Of a stretch of 64,000 nucleotides of DNA, positions 16,666 through 25,247 are shown in pieces. This DNA comes from Candidatus Schekmanbacteria bacterium (GTDB taxonomy: Bacteria > Schekmanbacteria > GWA2-38-11 > J061). The translations under genes and the position numbers were made by a program. Location of the stretch: the NCBI GenBank assembly GCA_016219965.1, contig JACRJM010000010.1, forward strand, positions 124,001 through 188,000, given 5' to 3'. The notes under the pieces are model-generated. The model saw only the letters and a program-made list of their open reading frames with translations. It searched no databases and was not told where the DNA came from. Each line of letters begins with the position of its first letter. The first letter of the stretch is position 1.

Positions 16666-17109
16666 CTAACCTATTTTAATAACGTTCTCTTTAATTTCAG
16701 CTTTGAACGTCTCAAGGGGCTTGGGAGCAGGTCCTCCAAGCACATTTCCCCTCAAGTCAAACTTTGCAGCATGGCAGGGACACTCAATAAGTTTTTCCCC
16801 ATCATGCCAGTTCACAAGGCATCCAAGGTGAGGACACACAGCGGAAAGGGCAAAAACCCCTTCTTTGGTTCTCACTACGATTGCAGGATTAGCCTTGTAC
16901 CTGATTTTTCTCGAAGAGCCTTCAGGAACATCTGAGAGAGGAATCGAAACGGAATCTTCAGTATTAGTGCCAATCGATTTCTTCGATGGCCAAAGATATG
17001 CACCAGTCACATAAACAGTTAATAAAGCCCACGAGGTTACCCCGAACCCAATCATATAATCAAGAAACGTACGCCTCCCGAAAACATCACCCTTACTGCT
17101 CTCTTCCAT
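16666..17109 (-). CDS. Rieske [2Fe-2S] protein
   Basis: 147 residues: an N-terminal membrane helix (MIGFGVTSWALLTVYVTGAYLWP) and a Rieske fold with cluster ligands CPHLGC and CPCH plus the AKFDLRGNVLGGPAPKPL loop. It would take the first electron from quinol at the cytochrome b Qo site and pass it to a c-type heme. It starts 89 bases after the receiver-cytochrome fusion gene and is the first gene of the b6/IV unit. No Tat RR pair is evident in the leader (FGRRTFLDYMIG does contain RRTFLD, so Tat targeting, usual for Rieske proteins, is quite possible). Confidence 0.94.
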   Translation of the reverse strand: MEESSKGDVFGRRTFLDYMIGFGVTSWALLTVYVTGAYLWPSKKSIGTNTEDSVSIPLSDVPEGSSRKIRYKANPAIVVRTKEGVFALSAVCPHLGCLVNWHDGEKLIECPCHAAKFDLRGNVLGGPAPKPLETFKAEIKENVIKIG

Positions 17110-17198
17110 AATTTATTTCACCCCCTTTTTAAAATGCAAACCATTAAATATTGCATTTTTAGAATATTTAAAATCTCCAAACCTGTTACTTAAATTAA

Positions 17199-19001
17199 TT
17201 AAAGCTTAGCCGACTTCTGGCTCTTTTTAAAAAGCATTTCTCTTGCCTGATTTATATATTCCTTGGATTTATCCAAAAGAGCTATTGCATAGTCAATGTT
17301 GTGCACTCCTTTTGAATACTCTACGAATTCAATATTGTATTTTGCGTCATCATAAAGTTTCTTAATATTATCAGGAGCTCCTCCAACAAGCGGTGCAATC
17401 TGGCTGAGCAATGCCTTAGTTTCTTTAAGCTGTGCATTGACTGAATCTTTCCAATCCTTGAGTATCCCCTTATAGTCATTGCCATGACAGGAAATGCACC
17501 CATCCTCAGAAGGACGGAGAGTAAAACCGTCAAACTGGGTATGGTCATTTACCTTATCTTTATTTACATGACAGCCTATACAATCCACCTGGGCGATAAA
17601 CATGGGGCTTGGCATTTTCTCTACACCTCTGCCGCTAATACCCATATAAAGTTCTTTCTGTCCTGTATGTTTATCCTTGTGGCAGATATCACAGCTATAC
17701 TCAAGAGGTTTAACGCTCGTTTTTACGCTATGTTTGATCTCCGTGTGGCATCTGGTGCATTCAACCTTCTTATCTGTAACATGATGTTTATGGAGAAATT
17801 CAAAATCATTATATTTTGCAAGGCGCTCTGGCTCGCCGTGGCAGGTTACGCAAAACTCTTTAGGAACCTCTCCTAATCCTTTCACTACCTCAAGATGGCA
17901 TTTCTGGCAGGCAACCCCTTTGCCTGCAAAATCCTGATGATTGTATGTGATGCTTTCAAATTGAATATCCTGTGTTGGTATCTCATGGCAGATTGTACAT
18001 TTTGCTTGTGTTTCCCAAAGCGATGGGTCTTTTTCAAGACCGTTAAAATGACAGGTAAAACATGTTGTCTCAGTAACCGCAATATGCGACCCCTGAACTA
18101 TCTGCGAATGACATGACGTACATCTGAGCTTAATGCCTCCCCTCATCTGTGTAAGATGCGGTGTATGGTCAAAGACTATACCCTTTTTGAAAAGAACCTT
18201 GCCGCTTAAGAGCCTTGTCGCATGACACCCTGTGCGCAGACATGAAGCATCTTCTATCTGGGCATAGGGTTTTGTGCTGTATGTCCCGGTAAGGAATTTT
18301 ACAACCTGTGTTGCAGCCTGAAATTTTCCCTTTATCTCTTCCCTGAAGCCCGGAGGATAATGACAGTCAACACAGGCAACTGTATTATGTCTCGAATTTT
18401 TCCACATGTCATAGTAAGGCCTCATAATATGGCATGAATTGCAGAAGGTAGGACTCATACTGAATTGGATAAATCCAATGCTTCCCACTATAACAACAGC
18501 AAAAAAAATTCCTATGCTGTAATAAATCCTCTTTGAAACATGGATGACATCATCTTTTCCCACAGGGAAATGTATTCCGATAAAATCAAAAGACTTGCGC
18601 CACCATGCTCTTGATTTTATATTTCCTTCCTCAACTATCTTGTTTCTTTCAATCTGTTTTTTTGCAATTGAAACGAGCTTGTTGAGATTAACCGGTTTAA
18701 CAACGTAATCAGCCGCACCATAAGTGATTAGTTCGCCGCCAGATTCTTCAACAACTCCGGAAGCAACAATTATTACCCGCGTATCAGGGTTTATCCTGAG
18801 AATCTCTTTTAAAACATCAACACTGCTTCTGTCAGGAATGTTATAATCAAGGAAAACAACAGCAGGTATTTCTGAAGTCATCCTGATTAAAGCTTCAGAA
18901 GCCGTTGAAAAAACCTCGTATTCTAAACCTTCCCCATTGAATCTTGCAGCTACTGTCTTTTGAAAGCTCTCATCCGCATCGATTATGAAAATCTTCTTCA
19001 T
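17199..19001 (-). CDS. Receiver domain fused to a transmembrane 12-heme cytochrome c
   Basis: 600 residues with an unusual order. Residues 1-120 are a CheY-like receiver with acidic D8/D10, phospho-acceptor D52 in FLDYNIP, S81 and K102 in VVKPV, so the active site looks intact. A linker follows, then one membrane helix (about 159-179), then a NapC/NrfH-like and longer multiheme region in the periplasm: CNSCH starts at 187, eleven CXXCH in all plus one CX4CH (CLRTGCH). The C-terminal 90 residues are helical and heme-free. The cytochrome part is paralogous to the protein encoded at 19259-21244. No DNA-binding or enzymatic output domain is present, so phosphorylation might gate assembly or electron flow of the cytochrome itself. 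It has its own -24/-12 promoter and leads into the Rieske operon. Confidence 0.9.
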   Translation of the reverse strand: MKKIFIIDADESFQKTVAARFNGEGLEYEVFSTASEALIRMTSEIPAVVFLDYNIPDRSSVDVLKEILRINPDTRVIIVASGVVEESGGELITYGAADYVVKPVNLNKLVSIAKKQIERNKIVEEGNIKSRAWWRKSFDFIGIHFPVGKDDVIHVSKRIYYSIGIFFAVVIVGSIGFIQFSMSPTFCNSCHIMRPYYDMWKNSRHNTVACVDCHYPPGFREEIKGKFQAATQVVKFLTGTYSTKPYAQIEDASCLRTGCHATRLLSGKVLFKKGIVFDHTPHLTQMRGGIKLRCTSCHSQIVQGSHIAVTETTCFTCHFNGLEKDPSLWETQAKCTICHEIPTQDIQFESITYNHQDFAGKGVACQKCHLEVVKGLGEVPKEFCVTCHGEPERLAKYNDFEFLHKHHVTDKKVECTRCHTEIKHSVKTSVKPLEYSCDICHKDKHTGQKELYMGISGRGVEKMPSPMFIAQVDCIGCHVNKDKVNDHTQFDGFTLRPSEDGCISCHGNDYKGILKDWKDSVNAQLKETKALLSQIAPLVGGAPDNIKKLYDDAKYNIEFVEYSKGVHNIDYAIALLDKSKEYINQAREMLFKKSQKSAKL

Positions 19002-19106
19002 CTTCTCGTCCTTTCACATCCAGGTCTGTTTGAAATTAGTTCCATTAAAAATCACACTAAGCCCTATGGAAGTCAAGAAATTTATTATTGAGCGATGAAC
19101 AAGAAG

Positions 19107-19122
19107 AGCAAATACTGTGCCA
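19107..19122 (-). promoter_or_regulatory. Sigma-54 promoter before the receiver-cytochrome/Rieske operon
   Basis: Minus-strand reading TGGCACAGTATTTGCT has GG and GC ten bases apart and a full TGGCAC half. Transcription would start near 19096, about 95 bases before the start codon at 19001. A near-palindrome (CTGATAT and ATATCAG, 19157-19177) lies about 35 bases upstream and might be a regulator site. Confidence 0.75.
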
Positions 19123-19258
19123 AGGAATTTGAGAAACCTTAATCTAAGGCAAGAGACTGATATATTGAGTCATATCAGCAAAAAATAAATTTCAACGAAA
19201 TTTAAAGAAAAAAAATCATTAGACAAAATGTCAAAACAGAAGCTGAAGTGACATGATG

Positions 19259-21244
19259 TCAGGCTGTTGGGGAGACTTTTTTCTGCTGTGTAAAAAGTTG
19301 ATCCCATAATGCATTAAAAGTCCCCTCCACTTTATTCAGAGAAGCTTTTGCCTGCTCGAAATTGTGTACTGCCTGGCCTCTCTTTATAAATTCAATGACA
19401 TTTACACCATTCATAAAAGATTTCCTAAAGGCAGTCACATCCATTTTCTTTTCTCTTTCAGCGCCTTCAATGGCAATTTCAATTTTTTCCTTCATTTCTT
19501 CTATGCTTTTTATTTTTGCTTCTATTACCTTTTTCCATTCATCAGGCATGGTCCTGTATTTATCATCATGGCATCCTTTGCAACGCTCCAATCCAGATGA
19601 AGCAGGCTCACCCTTTGAAGGAAGGTGGCAGTCTGCGCAGCCGACACCCGCTGTTGCCATGGAATCAGGAGACATATCAGAGATATATTCTTTCCCTTTT
19701 CCATAGTAGAGCTTGTATTCCTGCTTGTGGCACCTGCTGCAGTCCGCTGTTTTGTCATCGCCGCCATGATGACAGGCTGCACAATCTTTAAGCGTAAGAG
19801 TCGTACTCTTGTGTTTTGTATTTGAATGGCATTCGGTACAATCTATGCCGAAATCAGATATATGCATATTATGAGGAAAATCAATGCTTCTGTAAGGGAA
19901 TACCTTATCGGTTTCTATATAGTTATGGCACAATGTGGCGCAATAGTTCCCCTTCATCTTGAGAATGCTGTCCTTGTCAGGGTCCTTCCCCTGATCCTTT
20001 ATTAAATTCTCCGCCACTCCGTCTGCCATTCCAAGAAGTTTCACCGCATACTCAATATTATGAAATCCCCCTGACTTTCTCACAAAATCAAGGTTGAAAA
20101 CCGCGTCATTGTACTCTTTAGAAGATTTGCCGGTTGAAACGAGCTTCAGCCTCCTGTCAACATAACCTGCAAGGGAATCCACTCCGCTCTTCCATGATCG
20201 CAGCATTAAATCATAACCTTTTTCATGGCAGGCAAGGCATGACTTTTCATTAGCGGCAGCGATTGCTTCGCCCAGCACATGCTTGCCGCCCACAACATGC
20301 ACTTCCGTATGACAACCGTCGCAGGCAACCTGAGCTGCAAACATACGACTTGGGACATCTGTTATCCCTTTTCCCATAACGCCCATATACATCTCTTTCT
20401 GATAGCCATGCATATTCTGATGGCACCCCTCGCACTTTACTTCAAGAGGATTAGTCATCTTTATATTGCCATGTTTTATTTTTTCATGGCAATAAAAGCA
20501 GTCTATCCCTTTTTCAGATACATGCTTGTCATGAATAAACTTATGATCATCATATTTCTCGACCCGTGACGGATGGCAGGAATAGCACTTGTCATGATTC
20601 ACTTCTCCTGTGCCGCTTACAACTGATGTATGGCAGCGATTGCACTCTATCCCGGTAGCTATATATTCTTTAAGGTTCACAGAGTAACCGCCATGGTTTA
20701 CCATCCCTTCAGGAACTCCATGACAGGAAGGACAACCTGTAAAAGCCTGATTAACCTGCATCCCCTTAAAATGACAAAGAAAGCAGACATCTTCAGTCAC
20801 ACCTACATGGCTCCCCTGCACTATCTGGGAATGACAGCTTGTACATCTCAGCATCTTTCCTCTCAGCATGGTACCCATGTGGAGTTTGTGGTCAAAAACT
20901 ATTTTCATTGCAAAAGCCTCTTTGCTGTTAATCATCCTGTCACTGTGACAGCCGCTTGCAAGACAGCTTTCATTTTTAACATCTCCGATAGGCCTTGGAT
21001 TATAGTAACCCATGAAATAGACTAAAGCGCTTGCCGTTATTTTCCCCATTTTATAATCATGACACTGAATGCATCCCACCTTGTTGTGTGTTGATTTCTG
21101 CCATTGTTCATAATAGGGTTTCATGTAATGGCATTTGAGGCAGAACTCCGGATTTTTAAAACTTCTGTGGAGTATTTGTGTAACCGCTATGGAAACAACA
21201 GCTATGATTGCAAAAACAATTAATATATTTTTTATAATTTTCAT
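19259..21244 (-). CDS. 18-heme membrane-anchored cytochrome c (NapC/NrfH-like, two modules)
   Basis: 661 residues: N-terminal anchor helix (about 5-25), then a NrfH-like start (FCLKCHYMKPYYEQW) and a long heme region. I count sixteen CXXCH, one CX4CH (CLASGCH) and one CX3CH (CATLCH). Residues 1-400 parallel the cytochrome part of the receiver fusion at 17199-19001, sharing the CX4CH, the CTSCHSQIVQGSH block, the KEMYMG block and a heme-free helical stretch with FHNIEYA. A second, shorter module of about five hemes follows and ends with another helical stretch (VHNFEQA). It is the last gene of the c/b operon, 15 bases after a cytochrome b gene, and could collect electrons from the three c/b units in the periplasm. 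Confidence 0.88.
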   Translation of the reverse strand: MKIIKNILIVFAIIAVVSIAVTQILHRSFKNPEFCLKCHYMKPYYEQWQKSTHNKVGCIQCHDYKMGKITASALVYFMGYYNPRPIGDVKNESCLASGCHSDRMINSKEAFAMKIVFDHKLHMGTMLRGKMLRCTSCHSQIVQGSHVGVTEDVCFLCHFKGMQVNQAFTGCPSCHGVPEGMVNHGGYSVNLKEYIATGIECNRCHTSVVSGTGEVNHDKCYSCHPSRVEKYDDHKFIHDKHVSEKGIDCFYCHEKIKHGNIKMTNPLEVKCEGCHQNMHGYQKEMYMGVMGKGITDVPSRMFAAQVACDGCHTEVHVVGGKHVLGEAIAAANEKSCLACHEKGYDLMLRSWKSGVDSLAGYVDRRLKLVSTGKSSKEYNDAVFNLDFVRKSGGFHNIEYAVKLLGMADGVAENLIKDQGKDPDKDSILKMKGNYCATLCHNYIETDKVFPYRSIDFPHNMHISDFGIDCTECHSNTKHKSTTLTLKDCAACHHGGDDKTADCSRCHKQEYKLYYGKGKEYISDMSPDSMATAGVGCADCHLPSKGEPASSGLERCKGCHDDKYRTMPDEWKKVIEAKIKSIEEMKEKIEIAIEGAEREKKMDVTAFRKSFMNGVNVIEFIKRGQAVHNFEQAKASLNKVEGTFNALWDQLFTQQKKVSPTA

Positions 21245-21259
21245 TTCATTCCTCTTTGT

Positions 21260-22228
21260 CTAATGCTTCCCTCGGTGTTTTTTGTCCTTCATTATCATTT
21301 CATATTCAAGCGGATGCTCTTCAATCATGTCCTCTTTGGAAATTTTCCCGTTCCACCAGACCCAGCTCATCGGGAAAACCTTGGGATTGAAATGAACATT
21401 ATAGAAATGCCATATAAGGATGGCCAACGTGCAAAGCAATCCTTCGTCGCTGTGAGCCTCCTTGCAGATATCAACAATTGTCTTGCCGAACATATTTATT
21501 GATTCTACTTCTACCCACATGAGAAAACCTGAACCTATCATTACAAGACAGCCCCAGTAAACAGCCCAGTAATCGAATTTTTCAATGTAGGAGAAACGTC
21601 CGAACTTTGGCTTCTCGGTAGCATATCCAAAAAAATATTTTATCATCTGGATTACATCAAAAATATCCTTTGGCCCCGGAAGAAGTTCAAGGAAATCCTT
21701 TCTCCCCTGCCGCGTAAAAGGCGTATAAATCAGAACATGATAGGTAAACATAGCTATAAGCCCAACTGCACCTATCCTGTGGATGAACGTGACAGTTCCC
21801 ATCCCTCCGATAAGTTTAATTAAGAACGAGGCAATTCCCGTATAATAAAACTTCTCAGGCATTCCGGTTAAAATAAGGATAATACAGCTTGAGAAAAGCA
21901 GCATATGCTGGGCCCTGAAGTTTATTCCGAATCTTACAAAGAAATCCTCACCTTCCTTTTCTGCCAATATTCCATGACTTGCCGCATCAGCCTTTGCTCT
22001 TTCCATTTTAGCTATTTCTTTAGCAGGCTGGTTTTTAATATAATCAAGAAGGGCTTTCTCCTTTATGCTTGCATAACCTTCAAGAATATCGGAAGCAATC
22101 TTTTCAACCTCCTCTTCCTTATAGCCATTGCCGTATTTCTCGCGCAATTCCTCTATGATCTGTTTTCTCACCTTGTCCCTGAGTTCATTTCCGTTATCTG
22201 CCAAGTCTTTATCATTTTTCTCGTTCAT
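21260..22228 (-). CDS. Cytochrome b (HydC/FdnI-like) subunit, third c/b module
   Basis: 322 residues. A charged, helical N-terminal extension of about 100 residues, rich in Glu and Lys, precedes a four-helix di-heme cytochrome b domain like that of formate dehydrogenase gamma and hydrogenase HydC: RAQHMLLF, IHRIGAV, the TYHVL segment and LIWHFYNVHFNP hold the candidate His ligands. The conserved tail FPMSWVWWNGKISKEDM is shared with the two sister genes. Start at 22228 is chosen because its ATG overlaps the TGA of the upstream cytochrome c (ATGA). The N-terminal extension is absent in the sisters. It probably exchanges electrons between quinol and the nine-heme partner encoded just before. 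Confidence 0.88.
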   Translation of the reverse strand: MNEKNDKDLADNGNELRDKVRKQIIEELREKYGNGYKEEEVEKIASDILEGYASIKEKALLDYIKNQPAKEIAKMERAKADAASHGILAEKEGEDFFVRFGINFRAQHMLLFSSCIILILTGMPEKFYYTGIASFLIKLIGGMGTVTFIHRIGAVGLIAMFTYHVLIYTPFTRQGRKDFLELLPGPKDIFDVIQMIKYFFGYATEKPKFGRFSYIEKFDYWAVYWGCLVMIGSGFLMWVEVESINMFGKTIVDICKEAHSDEGLLCTLAILIWHFYNVHFNPKVFPMSWVWWNGKISKEDMIEEHPLEYEMIMKDKKHRGKH

Positions 22229-23307
22229 TCTCTGTTTTCCTTCCTTTTTTGCATCCTTTTTCGCAAATCGAGCATTATGTGAATTATGAGAACAAGCATT
22301 GTAGAAATCGTAAGAACCATAAAAGCCTTGGAAATATAATATACGATGCCCGATTCCTTGCTCTTGGGATTTATATGGACTTTCCCCTTTGCGAAATTTA
22401 CATTTGCTCCCGGATGGCATTTACCGCAAGTCTTAGGAATGTTGTTTATATTTATGGAAGACCCGGGATCCTCTGAAGCCCTTATATCATGATACCCGTG
22501 ACAGCTTGAACAGTTTGCCGCCTTCTTTACTCCGAATTCTACGGCTATCCCATGAAAGCTCTCATCGTAAGTCGCAACCTGTTCAGTGGGTATGCCGTAT
22601 TTCTCCATTATCTGCACTTTATCATGACAGGCTGAACATGTTTTTGTAATATGAGCGGCAGAAACCGTTGACCTTGCATCTTCGGGTTTGAATATATTAT
22701 GTTCGCCATGACAGCTTGTACATACTGGAACATCTTTGTTTCCTGCTTTGAATTGGGTGCCATGGATACTTGTATTGAAATCCACATATTCCTGAAGGTG
22801 GCACTTACCGCAGGTCTTGGGGATATTTTCCCTCGCATCAGCAGACCTTAAATCTGAAGGCTTGAATATATTGTGTTTGCCGTGGCAGTCCTGGCATTGC
22901 GGTGCAGACTGGTTCCCTGCAAAAAGAGCTTTGCCATGAATGCTGTTCTTGTATTCTATATATTTCACAGTCTCAGGAGCGCCGGACGGATTGCCGAGGA
23001 AATGGCACTGGTTTGCGCAGTTTACCTTACCTATCACATTTCTGTGCGGTATCTGTTTCACATCTGTGTGACAGTCAGTACAAAGCTTCTTTCCATGAAC
23101 AGTTTCGGAAAACTCTTTAAAGTTGATATAAAGACTAATAACTTTTCCGGTCTTCAGAGGATTAGCAAAACCTACTTTGCCGTGACAGACAAAACACTTT
23201 GAGTTTTCCTCATCTGCATGGACTGTTGCAGGAATGACAAAGAAAGCACAAAAGAGTGAAGCCATGAAAAAAAATCCTCTAAATTTTTCTGCTGCCTTAA
23301 GATCCAT
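22225..23307 (-). CDS. Nine-heme cytochrome c with C-terminal anchor, third c/b module
   Basis: 360 residues: a signal sequence ending near VHADE, eight CXXCH plus one CX3CH (CANQCH), and repeated blocks of the form SIHG/FHG ... CxxCHGxHxI ... TCGKCH. A C-terminal membrane helix (AFMVLTISTMLVLIIHIML) and basic tail keep it at the inner membrane. It begins directly at the stop of the preceding cytochrome b gene (TAAATG) and overlaps the following one by four bases. It is homologous to the N-terminal part of the fused protein at 25240-27201, so the pair with 21260-22228 is a split version of that protein. Confidence 0.88.
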   Translation of the reverse strand: MDLKAAEKFRGFFFMASLFCAFFVIPATVHADEENSKCFVCHGKVGFANPLKTGKVISLYINFKEFSETVHGKKLCTDCHTDVKQIPHRNVIGKVNCANQCHFLGNPSGAPETVKYIEYKNSIHGKALFAGNQSAPQCQDCHGKHNIFKPSDLRSADARENIPKTCGKCHLQEYVDFNTSIHGTQFKAGNKDVPVCTSCHGEHNIFKPEDARSTVSAAHITKTCSACHDKVQIMEKYGIPTEQVATYDESFHGIAVEFGVKKAANCSSCHGYHDIRASEDPGSSININNIPKTCGKCHPGANVNFAKGKVHINPKSKESGIVYYISKAFMVLTISTMLVLIIHIMLDLRKRMQKRKENRE

Positions 23308-24003
23308 TTATCTGCCTCCCTTAACCGCTTCACTCATCAGTCTATCGTATTCAAGAGGATGCTCTTTCCGCAACCGTTCCACATCTATCATGCCATCAAG
23401 CCACACACTGTCCATGGGGAATACGGAAGGATTAAGATGCACATTATATTGATGCCAAATGAAAAGAACAAGAAATGTTACTACTCCCTCATAACCGTGC
23501 AAAGCTATCAAGGTGTCAATCGCCCACTTGGGGATAACCGCCATGGATATATCCTTAAACCAGAGGACCAATCCTGACATTATCATTGCTATCATGCCAA
23601 CCGCTACACCCCAGTATTGAAATTTCTGGATGAAGTTAAACTTGTCAAAATTTGGGAAGGATTTTTTCCCTCCCAGATAATAAGCTATGGTGTTGAAAAA
23701 ATCTTTTACATCACTTATAGAGGGAATAATCTTTAAGAATTCATCATGGGCTTTTTTCGAGAATAAAACATAGAGGTAATGCCATATGCAAACTGCAATA
23801 AGAACGATCGCTGAAATACGATGAATTAAAGCCCTTGACTCATATCCTCCCAGAAAGTTTATTATAAATTTCCCCGCCTCGCTTTTATGCATTAGCAGTG
23901 CATATCCTGTTACGGCAAGCACAAGGGCGGAAACCATCAGAGATATATGTTGTGTTCTAAAAATCAGATTGACTCTTAAGACTTTTTCGCCTTCCTTTGC
24001 CAT
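23308..24003 (-). CDS. Cytochrome b (HydC/FdnI-like) subunit, second c/b module
   Basis: 231 residues, a bare four-helix di-heme cytochrome b domain: FRTQHISLMV, LIHRISAIVLIAVCIWHYLYVLF and LFIWHQYNVHLNPSVFPMD carry the His ligands. The end (RLRKEHPLEYDRL) matches the sister proteins. Its ATG overlaps the stop of the eleven-heme cytochrome gene (TGATG), and the next cytochrome c gene starts at its own stop, so these genes are tightly coupled. It should connect the quinone pool with the eleven-heme partner. Confidence 0.9.
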   Translation of the reverse strand: MAKEGEKVLRVNLIFRTQHISLMVSALVLAVTGYALLMHKSEAGKFIINFLGGYESRALIHRISAIVLIAVCIWHYLYVLFSKKAHDEFLKIIPSISDVKDFFNTIAYYLGGKKSFPNFDKFNFIQKFQYWGVAVGMIAMIMSGLVLWFKDISMAVIPKWAIDTLIALHGYEGVVTFLVLFIWHQYNVHLNPSVFPMDSVWLDGMIDVERLRKEHPLEYDRLMSEAVKGGR

Positions 24004-25247
24004 CAGCTCTCTCCCTTTTTCTTTTTTGATCTGTAATTAAAAATTTCGAGGAGCACATAAGACGCAAAAATCACAATAAGTATCCCTATGAACCAGATAT
24101 AGAATTTTCTTACATAATACTTGCCGGCGGAACTCTCTTTCTTGGCTTCTATATGGATCTTAGCATTTTTGAATTTTACTCCGGCTTGCGGATGGCATTT
24201 GCCGCAGGTGACAGGAAGGTTTTCAGGATTTACACTTGAAGCAGGGTCGGAAGGCGGAAGGATCTTGTGTACCCCATGACAGCTTCCGCAATTGGCAGCT
24301 TTAGCTTCTCCATATTCAAGAAGAACTCCATGGAAGCTTTCCATATATGTTTTATATCTGTTTGAAGACATGCCAAATACTTCCGTAAGTGTTACGTCTT
24401 CATGGCATTTCGAGCACATAGTTGGAACATTTGCCGTGTAGACAGAAGAGTTCTTGTCCTGCGGTGAGAGTATGCGGTGTTCTCCATGACAGTCGGTACA
24501 GACAGGGCTCTCCTTTTTTCCGTTTTCAATACCCTTCCAGTGAATTCCGTCCATATATTCTATCTCCACAGTCTTATGGCATCTTCCGCAGAGAGCAGGA
24601 ACATCTTTCTTGAATTCAAGGCTCCCCCGATTATCTACAGCCTTTATGCCGTGCGAACCATGACAATCGCTGCATACCGCTGCAACCAGAAGTCCTTTTT
24701 CCTCTATTGCTTTACCGTGTACGCTCTTTTCATATGACCTTATAAATTCGACCGATGGGAGTCCGTAGTCCTTCACAACCTCTTCATCTTCATGGCATTT
24801 AATGCAGATCTTTATCTGATTTATGGGCGATACATTGCAGTCCGGCTCACTTGTACATGATATATAATGACTCCCATGACAGTCACTGCAGTATGGAGGC
24901 GATGATTTTTTCGATTTCCTCGCCCATCCATGCACGCTCTGGCGGTATGTTTCAAATTCCTTGTCGTGGCAGTTCTCGCAGGATACTTTGGTATTCTTGT
25001 CATGTTCAAGGGAGCTTTTCACTTCACCCATCTCCGAGTGACAGTCACGGCATCCGAGTTTCCCGTGTATGGCAGAAGAATATTTTTCAACATCTATATA
25101 GAGCTTCTCTCCTTTGGAAGCTTTCATAATGCTTTTTTCTCCATGGCACTTCAGACATTCATCAGAAGCCAAAGCGCTGAAGGCAAACACAATAAAAACC
25201 ACAAGCAGCAGACAAAGCCTGATTTCAACATTTCTCGTTTTATTCAT
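24003..25247 (-). CDS. Eleven-heme cytochrome c with C-terminal anchor, second c/b module
   Basis: 414 residues from an ATG at 25247 with GAGGTCGG upstream; a longer reading from 25283 lies inside the previous gene. After the signal sequence (ending near ALASDE) there are eleven CXXCH sites with SIHG, SVHG and SFHG histidines between them, then a C-terminal helix (FYIWFIGILIVIFASYVLLEI). The block order matches the cytochrome part of the fused protein encoded upstream. An extra CTSEPDC pair after the fourth heme is not a heme motif and may be a disulfide or metal loop. Partner of the cytochrome b at 23308-24003. Confidence 0.9.
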   Translation of the reverse strand: MNKTRNVEIRLCLLLVVFIVFAFSALASDECLKCHGEKSIMKASKGEKLYIDVEKYSSAIHGKLGCRDCHSEMGEVKSSLEHDKNTKVSCENCHDKEFETYRQSVHGWARKSKKSSPPYCSDCHGSHYISCTSEPDCNVSPINQIKICIKCHEDEEVVKDYGLPSVEFIRSYEKSVHGKAIEEKGLLVAAVCSDCHGSHGIKAVDNRGSLEFKKDVPALCGRCHKTVEIEYMDGIHWKGIENGKKESPVCTDCHGEHRILSPQDKNSSVYTANVPTMCSKCHEDVTLTEVFGMSSNRYKTYMESFHGVLLEYGEAKAANCGSCHGVHKILPPSDPASSVNPENLPVTCGKCHPQAGVKFKNAKIHIEAKKESSAGKYYVRKFYIWFIGILIVIFASYVLLEIFNYRSKKKKGES

